DNA of 54,228 nt from an uncultured Clostridia bacterium. GTDB taxonomy: Bacteria > Bacillota > Clostridia > Oscillospirales > Ruminococcaceae. The number at the start of each line of letters is the position of its first letter. The first letter of the stretch is position 1. Made by a program: the position numbers and the translations under genes. The notes beneath the pieces are model-generated. The model searched no databases and was not told where the DNA came from. It saw only the letters and a list, made by a program, of their open reading frames with translations. This document shows positions 34,681 to 42,116 of this stretch, in pieces. The stretch spans positions 1-54,228 of the forward strand of contig CANRFB010000011.1 of the NCBI GenBank assembly GCA_947629785.1. Direction: 5' to 3'.

Positions 34681-34709
34681 TTGACATTAGTGAAAAAATT
34701 TGATATAAT
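34681..34709 (+). promoter_or_regulatory. Promoter of the chemoreceptor gene
   Basis: TTGACA (34681-34686), 17 bases, TATAAT (34704-34709): a perfect consensus. The leader holds a GATGC...GCATC hairpin with an inner CCGC/GCGG stem. Confidence 0.85.
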
Positions 34710-34785
34710 GTTACCATTAATATACCCGATGCACCGCGCTGCGGAATAGCATCATCTTAATTTTTCATCTGAAAGAAGGATTATT

Positions 34786-36162
34786 ATGTCAGGGTTGGCA
34801 AGTTTGGAAAATGATTCCAAGAGGCAGGCTACCGAAAAAATGGTTCTCATTCACGTTATCGCGGTAATAATTGTGGTGGCGATGTTCGGCGTCATAAACT
34901 TAGTTTCGGGCGCGGTCGTTCCGGCACTTATCATTCTGATAGCGGGCGGCGCGGCGTCAGCGGCAACATTTGCGCTGAAAAACCGCACTTCCACAACAAC
35001 AAGGGGCATTATACTTTCCGTTGCGCAGATGCTGATAATCGTGGTAATTTCCGCAGCGAAACACGAACTTCAGAGTATGTTCCCGCTGATGGTGGCGTCC
35101 ATGGCGTTGGCGGCTATATATTTCAACAAGAAAAACGTTATATTGCAGTGGATACTTGCGGATATTCCCTCAGTGCTGGGAATTTTCATGCGGTCGTTCT
35201 TCTACAGCGGCGCAGGACTGGAGTCAATTATAAAAGGTCTGGTAGGCGTTAACGTAGGCGGGTTCCTGATACTTTATCTTATGAATTGCAGCCTTAAATA
35301 CATAAGCGAAGCCGAGGACGCAGGCAGCAAGACCGAAAGACTTCTGACGAAAGTCAAGGAGCAGATGTCCGAGGGCGAAGAAATGGTAGAACGCCAGAAA
35401 ACGGTAGTTCAGAATATTGCCGAAATTTCCGAGCGGGTAAACAGCACTTCCGGTCTTATGCTGGAAGTTGCCGACAAGATAAACAGTGCGGCGGAAGAAC
35501 AGGAACAGACAATTTCCGAGATAACCGAAAGCGTTGCGGAAATTTCCGCCGAGACCGAAAGAGGTCTTTCCGAGTCGGAAAAAGCCTCCGAGTCCGCTCT
35601 CAGAAGCACCGAGCTTGTCCACGAAAGCAACAAGGAAATGCAGAATATCCTTGAAGCCATGTCCGAAATTACCGAGTCCTCTCACAAGATAGAAAGCATT
35701 ATCAAGACAATTGAAGATATTGCGTTCCAGACAAATATACTTGCCCTGAACGCCGCCGTTGAAGCCGCAAGAGCAGGCGCGGCAGGAAAAGGTTTTGCCG
35801 TTGTTGCGGACGAGGTAAGAAACCTTGCAAACCGAAGCGCGGAAGCCGTTCAGAATACTTCCACACTTATCCAGACGTCCATTGAATCGGTAGAAAAAGG
35901 TACGGCTATCGCCAAGAAAGCCGCTCAGAAGATGGAGGGCGTTATGGAGACCGCCGAAAGCAGCGCGGCTCACGCAAAGCAGATCGCGGAACTTACCGAC
36001 CGCCAGACCAGAGCTATCGAAGCCGTAAGAAGTCAGCTTGAACAGATTTCCGTAATCATCACCCAGAACTCCCAGACTTCTGTTGAAAGCGCGGATATAG
36101 CACGTTCCGTTGCATCGGAAGCCGCAAAGATGGACGAGATAGTAAAAGATTTCAGAGCGTAA
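34786..36162 (+). CDS. Methyl-accepting chemotaxis protein with a membrane-embedded sensor
   Basis: 458 residues, AGAAGGA before the ATG. About six hydrophobic segments span 20-180 with no sizeable extracellular domain. A cytoplasmic coiled coil follows, with the conserved hairpin tip ([20 protein letters not shown], then [20 protein letters not shown]), typical of receptors that contact CheA and CheW. No HAMP domain is evident. The signal may be sensed in the membrane. There are no other chemotaxis genes in the window. Confidence 0.92.
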   Translation: MSGLASLENDSKRQATEKMVLIHVIAVIIVVAMFGVINLVSGAVVPALIILIAGGAASAATFALKNRTSTTTRGIILSVAQMLIIVVISAAKHELQSMFPLMVASMALAAIYFNKKNVILQWILADIPSVLGIFMRSFFYSGAGLESIIKGLVGVNVGGFLILYLMNCSLKYISEAEDAGSKTERLLTKVKEQMSEGEEMVERQKTVVQNIAEISERVNSTSGLMLEVADKINSAAEEQEQTISEITESVAEISAETERGLSESEKASESALRSTELVHESNKEMQNILEAMSEITESSHKIESIIKTIEDIAFQTNILALNAAVEAARAGAAGKGFAVVADEVRNLANRSAEAVQNTSTLIQTSIESVEKGTAIAKKAAQKMEGVMETAESSAAHAKQIAELTDRQTRAIEAVRSQLEQISVIITQNSQTSVESADIARSVASEAAKMDEIVKDFRA

Positions 36163-36167
36163 AATCA

Positions 36168-36202
36168 AGCGCCCCGTTCCGTAAAGGCATGGGGCGCTTT
36201 TC
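36168..36202 (+). terminator. Terminator of the chemoreceptor gene
   Basis: Stem AGCGCCCC / GGGGCGCT followed by TTTT. It is placed so that it may also help end the convergent minus-strand gene. Confidence 0.8.
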
Positions 36203-36207
36203 ATATC

Positions 36208-36774
36208 CTATCCCTGACAAGAAGCGTTCAGTTTGTTTAACAGGCACTGCATCTGCGCTATACCCTTTTTCTGAGAGGTTATAATGCTTTGCAGGATAGG
36301 GCGCAGTCCCGAATAAATGCAGTATTTAAAAGCAAGTTCGGACATACACACCGCGCCCATGTGGTGGGGTATCATTTCACGGATAAAATCCGCGTCTATA
36401 CAGTCGGAAGTACAGGCGTTCCTCATGCGTGCAAACATTGTCCGCATTATATTTTCCGTGCGGCAGCCGTAATTTTTAAGGTCGCAGCTGCAATTCAGCA
36501 TTTTGTCAGCCTCTTCCAGTATCGCTTTCATATCTTCAATGCTTTTTGTCTGTTCGGAAATGATGTTTTCGGCAATTGCTTTCAGTTCCTCGTTCTTTGT
36601 GTAGTCAAGTATGTTCTTGGACATGGCAACGGCGGCTTCGTGGTGGGGTATCATTCGGGTTATAAAATTATGGGAAATGCTGTTTGTCTGTTCGGCATTT
36701 GTCATTCCCGTGACCATATCGGAAATAATGGAGTAGAATTTTGCAAGATATACTCCCGTATCTGTTGTATTCAT
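36208..36774 (-). CDS. DUF305 domain protein, two-unit
   Basis: 188 residues. Two copies of the DUF305 motif are present: RMIPHHEAAVAMSKNIL and EMIPHHMGAVCMSELAF, each in a four-helix-type unit. The DUF305 fold is ferritin-like, and the His pairs may bind metal. There is no signal peptide. A Cys-rich linker (NCSCDLKNYGC, CTSDC) joins the halves and could add a metal site. The role is unknown; copper-related functions are proposed for some relatives. Confidence 0.8.
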   Translation of the reverse strand: MNTTDTGVYLAKFYSIISDMVTGMTNAEQTNSISHNFITRMIPHHEAAVAMSKNILDYTKNEELKAIAENIISEQTKSIEDMKAILEEADKMLNCSCDLKNYGCRTENIMRTMFARMRNACTSDCIDADFIREMIPHHMGAVCMSELAFKYCIYSGLRPILQSIITSQKKGIAQMQCLLNKLNASCQG

Positions 36775-36847
36775 GTATATTATCCTTTCTATGTTTATCG
36801 GGATATTTTTCCGGAATAGCGGTATCCCGATAATATTTTATGACAGG

Positions 36848-36990
36848 GAAATATTCTTGACACAACACAAAAACCGCTGACGGTGACCCGCCGGCAGTTC
36901 CGAAAGGCATGGACGTTTTTTGTATGTTAAAAAGCGTGAAATATTCCTGACACAACACAAAAACCGCCAACGGTGACCCGCCGGCGGTTC
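36848..36990. repeat. Duplicated terminator unit downstream of tRNA-Thr
   Basis: Two about 53-base direct copies (36848-36900 and 36938-36990) differ at about five positions. On the minus strand, each reads a GC-rich stem (AACCGCC...GGCGGTT) followed by TTTTTGTG, so both are rho-independent terminators for the tRNA-Thr transcript. The 90-base period and high identity indicate a recent tandem duplication. Confidence 0.75.
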
Positions 36991-37066
36991 TGGAGCTATC
37001 TATCGGATTTGAACCGACGACCTCATCCTTACCAAGGATGTGCTCTACCAACTGAGCTAAGATAGC
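36991..37066 (-). tRNA. tRNA-Thr (anticodon GGT)
   Basis: A 76-base cloverleaf including encoded CCA. The acceptor is GCTATCT / AGATAGC, the D arm is GCTCAGTTGGTAGAGC, the anticodon stem is CATCC / GGATG around loop TTGGTAA, and the T arm is GTCGG TTCAAAT CCGAT. Confidence 0.95.
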
Positions 37067-37089
37067 ACGCTATTTCATAACGCTTAATT

Positions 37090-37118
37090 ATTATACCACT
37101 TTCCCGTAATGTTGTCAA
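37090..37118 (-). promoter_or_regulatory. Promoter of tRNA-Thr
   Basis: Minus strand TTGACA (37118-37113), 17 bases, TATAAT (37095-37090), then AATTAAGCGTT. The same downstream 11 bases follow the tRNA-Lys promoter. Confidence 0.85.
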
Positions 37119-37208
37119 GAGTTTTTTCAAAAAATTTTTCCCGTTTTGAATATTTCCCCGAAATCCGCCCATAATTTCCCTAAAAGATGAAAGGAAATTG
37201 TTTATTTT

Positions 37209-37844
37209 ATGAAAATAAAAGCTTGGCAAGCGGAAATATCTCTTATTTTAGGAATGGCAGCTGCTGTTTTCTGCGCGGGATTCTGCAATTTTGAAAAGGC
37301 ATACGAGGACATAACAGAGACGGTGTTCCGACTGCATATCCCTGCAAATTCGGACAGCCCGCAGGACCAGAACCTGAAACTGAAAGTCCGTGACGCGGTT
37401 CTTGAAGAAACAGCATATCTGTTTGAAAACAGCCATTCCGCCGAGGAAGCAGCCCAAGCGGCGCGGGAAAATCTTCCTCTTATACAGTCGATAGCCGAAA
37501 ATACGCTCCGCGAAAACGGCTGCGATTTACCGGTACGGTGCGAAGTCACAAAAATGGAGTTCGACACCCGCGTTTACGATTCCGTAACAATGCCCGCCGG
37601 CGAATATTCCGCACTGCGAATTTCCATAGGCAGCGGACATGGGAAAAATTGGTGGTGCGTGATGTTCCCGCCGTTGTGCCTGCCCGCCGTAACGAATATT
37701 GACGAAGCACTTTCGGAATATGACGGCGTGTTCACCGCCGAAGAACTGGATATGCTTGAGGAACCGCAGAACTATCAGTGCAGATTCTATATTTTAGAAC
37801 TCTTGCAGAAGCTGACCAAAGGGCAGATTATTGTAAATCACTAA
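37209..37844 (+). CDS. spoIIR: Stage II sporulation protein R
   Basis: 211 residues. It has an N-terminal membrane/signal segment (about 8-25), then FRLHIPANSDSPQDQNLKLKVRDAVL and GKNWWCVMFPPLCLP, the two hallmark blocks of SpoIIR. SpoIIR is made in the forespore, exported, and triggers SpoIIGA to process pro-sigma-E in the mother cell. AAAGGA lies about 13 bases upstream of the ATG. It appears to be a single-gene unit. Confidence 0.92.
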   Translation: MKIKAWQAEISLILGMAAAVFCAGFCNFEKAYEDITETVFRLHIPANSDSPQDQNLKLKVRDAVLEETAYLFENSHSAEEAAQAARENLPLIQSIAENTLRENGCDLPVRCEVTKMEFDTRVYDSVTMPAGEYSALRISIGSGHGKNWWCVMFPPLCLPAVTNIDEALSEYDGVFTAEELDMLEEPQNYQCRFYILELLQKLTKGQIIVNH

Positions 37845-37886
37845 AAATTTATATGATTTTTTGTGTACTAATTTTTCAAAATTCCC

Positions 37887-37915
37887 TTGTTAAAACTACG
37901 ATTATATGGTATAAT
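37887..37915 (+). promoter_or_regulatory. Promoter of the DivIVA-like gene
   Basis: TTGTTA (37887-37892), 17 bases, TATAAT (37910-37915), 58 bases before the start codon. Confidence 0.7.
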
Positions 37916-37973
37916 TTTAATGTATTCGAGCGCGCTATGCCCGAAAATTATCTGATAGTCGGAGGTATGTACA

Positions 37974-39080
37974 ATGGATGGAACCGGTTTTCTCAAAACG
38001 GTAAGAGTCGGAGGATTTGATAAGAAAGACGTTCTTGCTTATGTCGATGAATTGAATACCAAAATCTACACACTTGAAGCAGAACTTGAAGAAAAGAAAG
38101 CGCTGCTTGACGGCGCAGAGGGCGGAGGAAGCGTCGATACCAGCAAGTATGACGAACTCCTTGCTTCCGATAAGGCTAAAATAAGCGAACTTCAGACAAG
38201 CAACGATTCCCTCAAGCTTCAGATGAAATCCCTTGAAGATGAAATTGCACAGAAAGACAGCGAAATAGAAGCCCTTAAACAGCAGAATTCCGAACTGGAA
38301 GACCAGCTTCAGGAAGCTAAGAACAAGGCTGCCACCTCTACGGGCGAAAGCAGCGCTATCGACCTCAGCAACGTATTCCTCGAAGCCCAGAAAACTGCAA
38401 ATACTATTGTTACACAGGCTAAGGAAAATGCCCGCAAAATGGACGAAGACGCCAAGAAGCTTGCAAATCAGGTCGTTGACGACGCAAACGGCAAGGCTTC
38501 CACAATAGTAAAGAATGCCGACGAAAAAGCGTCCAAGATACTTTCCGAAGCCGAGGACAGAAGTTCCGATATGCGTGCGGCTGCCGATAAGATCAGAAAA
38601 CAAGTCACCGAAGAGATCGCAGAGATCGACGAGAATGTTATCAAGCTTAAAGAAGTTCTTGAAATGTTCTCCAGTGAAAGCATACTTAAACTTGATGAAG
38701 CCAAGGCGACCATTGACAGCGCACAGGCATCACTCAAAAATGGCGCAGCTCCCGCAGGCGGCGGAAAAGCCCCTGCTAAGCCCGCTGCGGCACCCGCTCC
38801 CAAGCCTGCTGCACAGGCAAAACCCGCCGCACAGCCCGCTCCTCAGCAGAAACCTGCGGCTCAGTCTGCTCCACAGGCACAGCCCGCTCCTCAGCCTGCA
38901 CCCCAGCCAAAACCGCAGGCACAGCCCGCTCCTAAGCCCAAGCCCGCTTTTGCAGGGTTTGATATGAGCGAACTGGAAAGCCTTACAAAGGCTGCCGAAG
39001 CGGAAGCTGAAGCAAGCGGTCTTGATAACGATAACAGCGAACTTCCATCAGCGGGAAGCATTAACCTTTCGGATATGTAA
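37974..39080 (+). CDS. DivIVA-like coiled-coil protein with Pro/Ala-rich tail
   Basis: 368 residues, GGAGG before the ATG. The N-terminus RVGGFDKKDVLAYVDELNTKI resembles the DivIVA membrane-binding start. Coiled coils span about 25-110 and 130-245, with a DivIVA-typical AxxxA-rich helix in between (NARKMDEDAKKLANQVVDDA). A tail of about 75 residues is a PAPKPAAQ/PAPQ repeat, and the last 40 residues are acidic. It is probably a polar or septal scaffold. The low-complexity tail may vary in length between strains. Confidence 0.7.
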   Translation: MDGTGFLKTVRVGGFDKKDVLAYVDELNTKIYTLEAELEEKKALLDGAEGGGSVDTSKYDELLASDKAKISELQTSNDSLKLQMKSLEDEIAQKDSEIEALKQQNSELEDQLQEAKNKAATSTGESSAIDLSNVFLEAQKTANTIVTQAKENARKMDEDAKKLANQVVDDANGKASTIVKNADEKASKILSEAEDRSSDMRAAADKIRKQVTEEIAEIDENVIKLKEVLEMFSSESILKLDEAKATIDSAQASLKNGAAPAGGGKAPAKPAAAPAPKPAAQAKPAAQPAPQQKPAAQSAPQAQPAPQPAPQPKPQAQPAPKPKPAFAGFDMSELESLTKAAEAEAEASGLDNDNSELPSAGSINLSDM

Positions 39081-39083
39081 GTT

Positions 39084-39641
39084 ATGTCTGAGATATACAA
39101 CATAAACGTTTCCGAACTCCGCAGTTTCTGCGGGAAACTAAGAGCAGGCGACAAAGTTCTGCTGACAGGTACGGTTTACACCGCCAGAGATGCTGCTCAC
39201 AAACGTTTTGATGCGCTTCTTGATAAAGGTGAACCGCTTCCCATAGATATTAAGGATTCGGTGATATACTATGCGGGTCCTACTCCCGCTCCTGCCGGAA
39301 AGCCTATAGGTTCCTGCGGACCTACAACTTCGGGAAGAATGGACAGGTTTGCCCCGCGGCTTCTTGATAACGGTCTTTGCGGAATGATCGGCAAAGGCGA
39401 ACGCAGTCAGGCAGTCCGCGATGCTGTTCAAAGAAACAATGCAGTATATTTCTGCGCCATAGGCGGCGCAGGCGCTCTTGCGGCAAGCTGTATCAAGGAA
39501 TGTGAAGTCGTAGCCTTTGACGATCTGGGCTGCGAATCAGTCAAAAAACTGTACATAGAAAATTTCCCGGTAACGGTTGCCGATGATTGCAGCGGCGGAG
39601 ATATTTTCACCACGGGACGAGCAAAATACGCACAAACATAA
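39084..39641 (+). CDS. Class I fumarase / tartrate dehydratase beta-type subunit
   Basis: 185 residues. VLLTGTVYTARDAAHKRF, YYAGPTPAPAGKPIGSCGPTTSGRMD, MIGKG and FPVTVADDCSGGD are typical of the beta (C-terminal) subunit of iron-sulphur fumarases and L-tartrate dehydratase, which pairs with an alpha subunit carrying the 4Fe-4S cluster. No alpha subunit is in the window. It starts three bases after the DivIVA-like gene, without an obvious ribosome site, so it may depend on coupled translation. Confidence 0.88.
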   Translation: MSEIYNINVSELRSFCGKLRAGDKVLLTGTVYTARDAAHKRFDALLDKGEPLPIDIKDSVIYYAGPTPAPAGKPIGSCGPTTSGRMDRFAPRLLDNGLCGMIGKGERSQAVRDAVQRNNAVYFCAIGGAGALAASCIKECEVVAFDDLGCESVKKLYIENFPVTVADDCSGGDIFTTGRAKYAQT

Positions 39642-39652
39642 TATTACAAATT

Positions 39653-39686
39653 AAAGGCAGGAATGTTTAAATTTCCTGCCTTTTTC
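39653..39686 (+). terminator. Rho-independent terminator
   Basis: The 11-bp stem AAAGGCAGGAA / TTCCTGCCTTT followed by TTT. It ends the DivIVA-like/fumarase transcript. Confidence 0.85.
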
Positions 39687-39814
39687 ATGTCAAAATAATA
39701 CAAAATGAGATATTTTGTATTTAAAATTTATTGTTAAAATAGCTAAAAATTTGTTATAGATATTGATTTTATTTACAAAGAATCAAAATCTTATCGGAAT
39801 TTTTTTAAAATTCC

Positions 39815-39843
39815 TTGACTTTTTTCATAAAAAAAGGTATAAT
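39815..39843 (+). promoter_or_regulatory. Promoter of the zinc-ribbon gene, tRNA-promoter-like
   Basis: TTGACT (39815-39820), 17 bases, TATAAT (39838-39843), then AAGTTCAAGCGTAAAG, close to the AATTAAGCGTT that follows both tRNA promoters in this window. The predicted leader is about 130 bases. Confidence 0.75.
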
Positions 39844-39871
39844 AAGTTCAAGCGTAAAGCTTAATGGTCAA

Positions 39872-39944
39872 GGGTCAAGTAGCTTAAATTCAGAGCGTTG
39901 TTTTTTAAGGCAAAGGTGTCGGTGTGAGTCCGTCCTCAGGTCCA
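39872..39944 (+). ncRNA. tRNA-like leader element, resembling a decayed tRNA-Lys
   Basis: Aligned to tRNA-Lys, it keeps TAGCTT, CAGAGC, a TTTTTTAAGGCAAAGG anticodon-arm region (anticodon position TTT) and a T-arm GTCGG TGTGAGT CCGTC with four of five pairs. The D stem GCTT/GAGC pairs. The acceptor stem pairs poorly and the T-loop lacks TTCRA, so a working tRNA is unlikely. It fills the leader between promoter and zinc-ribbon gene. It may be a pseudo-tRNA or a structured regulatory leader. Confidence 0.4.
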
Positions 39945-39978
39945 AATCCAAATTATATTTTAAGCGAGGGAAATCAAA

Positions 39979-40257
39979 ATGTACGAAGACAAGACATTAG
40001 TTTGTAAGGAATGTGGAAATGAGTTCATATTCACTGCCGGCGAACAGGAATTCTATGCGGAAAAAGGCTTTGTAAACGAGCCTCAGAGATGTAAGTCCTG
40101 CCGCGATGCAAGAAAGAACAGTGCAAGAGCGGAAAGAGAAATGTTTGAAGCTACCTGCGCTTCCTGCGGAGGAGTTGCAAAGGTTCCTTTCAGGCCAAGA
40201 GAAGATCGTCCTGTTTATTGCAGCGACTGCTTTGCTAAGATGAAAGCTGCCGAATAA
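39979..40257 (+). CDS. Small protein with two zinc-ribbon motifs
   Basis: 92 residues, GAGGG before the ATG. The N-terminal zinc-ribbon pattern is CKECGNEFIFTAGEQEFYAEKG followed by CKSCRDARK. A second set is CASCGG and CSDCF. This is a widespread clostridial protein of unknown function; nucleic acid or ribosome binding is plausible but unproven. Transcription from a stable-RNA-type promoter suggests high, growth-linked expression. Confidence 0.8.
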   Translation: MYEDKTLVCKECGNEFIFTAGEQEFYAEKGFVNEPQRCKSCRDARKNSARAEREMFEATCASCGGVAKVPFRPREDRPVYCSDCFAKMKAAE

Positions 40258-40268
40258 GCATAAAAATT

Positions 40269-40300
40269 ACGCGGGATCGCAAGACCCCGCGTTTATTTTT
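40269..40300 (+). terminator. Terminator between convergent genes
   Basis: The stem ACGCGGG / CCCGCGT (with a bulge) is followed by TTATTTTTTT. It ends the zinc-ribbon transcript. Confidence 0.75.
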
Positions 40301-41479
40301 TTACTCTGCCGGAACGGTAAAGGACTTTGTATGCTTTCCGGTGACATATTCGCCGTCTATGTAGTCAAGGGAGGCGATTATGAATTTATACTCTTTCCCG
40401 CTTTCGACGTCCGTAACGGTACACTGTTCCGTGCGGACGCTTTTGTATTCCTTGTATTTGCCGCTTTCGGAGTCATACATATAAACGCGGTAGCCGTCCG
40501 CGCCGTCAACGCCGTTCCATTTTATGACTATCTTTCCTCCGCTTCTTGATACTCCCGCTTTATCGGGCGCGGGCAGGTCTTTCCCCTCCGCGGCTGCGGC
40601 GTAATTGCAGTAAATACCGTTATTCTCCGCAAATTCCGCGCCGTCGGTGCCTCTGACCGCCGTGATGCTTCCGCTGTTCTGGGTTATCGTTCCTACCGTT
40701 TCGGAATAATTCCCGCCGTCCTCGTCCCAGACGGTAATATAAAGCTTGCTGTTTCCCGTTGCCCTTACATACTTCCCTGTTCCCGACTTTGAGGAACTTC
40801 CGTACATATACCCGTAAACGTGCTTTCCCGAAACAGCGGCGGCAGGAGGAATTTCCAGACTTTCCAGAGCGGAACAGTTTACAAAAACGTCATTGTAAAG
40901 CGTTCCCGTGCCTGTAGGGAGATTTATAGAACTAAGCCTGATACATTCGGAAAAAGCGCAGCCTCCAAGCATATCCACGGTGGCTTCGCTGTCAGCAAAA
41001 TTTACCGTTTTCAGCGCGGTGCAGTTTGAGAACGCGTAGCTGCCTATTCCGCCGTTTGAATCGGAATTTCCCACACTGCCGCCGAAAGTTACGGTTTGCA
41101 GCGAAGTACAGGCGTAGAACGCAGCCTCGCCTATTCCGCCTATGCTGCCGTTGAAAGTTACGGTTTTCAGGTTCGGGCAGAAAGCAAATGCCTGCTTGTC
41201 CACCCAGTACCAACAACTTGCGGGAAATGTAACTCCCGTAATATCCTTATTCCCGTAAAACGCCTGCTTTCCTATCCATGTTACACCGACAGGGATAGTG
41301 ATATTCCCGCCGCTGCCCTCGTAACCCGCAACATAGCTGTCGCCGTCACTGTCGGTCTTGATTATGAATCCGTTTTCATCGGCGTAAACGGTCACGCCTT
41401 TATTTTCCGCGGGAAATATGAACATTCCCAACACGAAAGCTGCCGCAAGGACAGTTCCAAGAAATTTTCCCAGTCTCAT
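40301..41479 (-). CDS. Secreted BspA-type leucine-rich repeat protein with FN3-like domain
   Basis: 392 residues from ATG 41479, with GGGAG upstream; the frame is open to 41575 but that part overlaps the next gene. It has a signal peptide (about 1-33). Repeats such as IGKQAFYGNKDITGVTFP, IGEAAFYACTSLQTVTF and IGSYAFSNCTALKTVNF are BspA/LRR_5 units. The C-terminal 95 residues are fibronectin III-like (PDKAGVSRSGGKIVIKWNGV, YRVYMYDSESGKYKEY). It is likely cell-surface or secreted adhesion protein. It lies downstream of the acetyltransferase genes on the same strand. Confidence 0.85.
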   Translation of the reverse strand: MRLGKFLGTVLAAAFVLGMFIFPAENKGVTVYADENGFIIKTDSDGDSYVAGYEGSGGNITIPVGVTWIGKQAFYGNKDITGVTFPASCWYWVDKQAFAFCPNLKTVTFNGSIGGIGEAAFYACTSLQTVTFGGSVGNSDSNGGIGSYAFSNCTALKTVNFADSEATVDMLGGCAFSECIRLSSINLPTGTGTLYNDVFVNCSALESLEIPPAAAVSGKHVYGYMYGSSSKSGTGKYVRATGNSKLYITVWDEDGGNYSETVGTITQNSGSITAVRGTDGAEFAENNGIYCNYAAAAEGKDLPAPDKAGVSRSGGKIVIKWNGVDGADGYRVYMYDSESGKYKEYKSVRTEQCTVTDVESGKEYKFIIASLDYIDGEYVTGKHTKSFTVPAE

Positions 41480-41507
41480 ACTTTCACTCCCGAACTGAAA
41501 TAATGGT

Positions 41508-42098
41508 TTACGCAAGATTTGCAAGAAGCGCTTCCTCCGCCTTTTCAGGCTCGTTTCCCATAATGAAATACGCATATGAACCCTCCGTGCCGACTATCGC
41601 CGCTCCCGCGCGTTCCACATCGTCTGGGTAGAAAGCGTCCTGTTCCTGCGCTTTTGTCCTGCGCGCTTCAAGGTCGGCTTTGGCAGAAGAAACATCGTCC
41701 GCTTCAATAACTATCATTTCGGTAAGATTTGCGCTCATGGGGCACTGCATTACCACAATATTCTTGTAATTTGCGTTTTCCGTGTCAAGCAGGAAAAAGT
41801 CCGCAATAAAGTCCTTGTCGGTGACCGCTTCCATAAAAGGCCATTCCAGCCCCTCAATGGAATTCTGCACCGCTTCCAGAAGCGGGCTTGTTTCCGTTTC
41901 TCCGCTGTCCGTTTCCGAAGCTTCCCCGCTGTCGCTTTCGGAAACAGTTTCCGTATCATCGGTAACGGCGGGAACGTCCGAAGCGGTAGTTGCGGCAGTG
42001 GTTTCCTGCGTATCGGAATTATCGTTTCCGCAGGCGGAAAATCCTGCTGCGCAAACAGCCATAGCCGCGGCAAAAGCGGCAATTTTTCTGAATTTCAT
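41508..42098 (-). CDS. DUF4358-type lipoprotein
   Basis: 196 residues from ATG 42098, AAAGGA upstream. The signal peptide ends in lipobox GFSAC. A Thr/Ser/Glu-rich linker (about 27-75) leads to a domain with QCPMSANLTEMIVIEADD and a trailing YAYFIMGNEPEKAEEAL, as in DUF4358. Such lipoproteins often sit beside MBOAT/DHHW acetylation genes, as here. Confidence 0.8.
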   Translation of the reverse strand: MKFRKIAAFAAAMAVCAAGFSACGNDNSDTQETTAATTASDVPAVTDDTETVSESDSGEASETDSGETETSPLLEAVQNSIEGLEWPFMEAVTDKDFIADFFLLDTENANYKNIVVMQCPMSANLTEMIVIEADDVSSAKADLEARRTKAQEQDAFYPDDVERAGAAIVGTEGSYAYFIMGNEPEKAEEALLANLA

Positions 42099-42116
42099 AT
42101 TCAATTTTCCTTTCTC

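Noticed and set aside
35224-36204. 326-residue open frame on the minus strand
   Set aside because: It is antisense to the chemoreceptor and composed of Gly/Phe/Leu repeats produced by the opposite coding strand.
36848-36990. Direct repeats resembling a short CRISPR array
   Set aside because: Only two units, each with a terminator stem for tRNA-Thr and no spacers of regular size or cas genes.
39872-39944. Functional tRNA-Lys gene
   Set aside because: The acceptor stem does not pair well, the T-loop lacks TTCRA and the anticodon loop is one base short; reported only as a tRNA-like leader.
41480-41575. N-terminal extension of the BspA-type protein
   Set aside because: It overlaps the downstream end of the lipoprotein gene, lacks a ribosome site and would precede the signal peptide with a highly basic leader.
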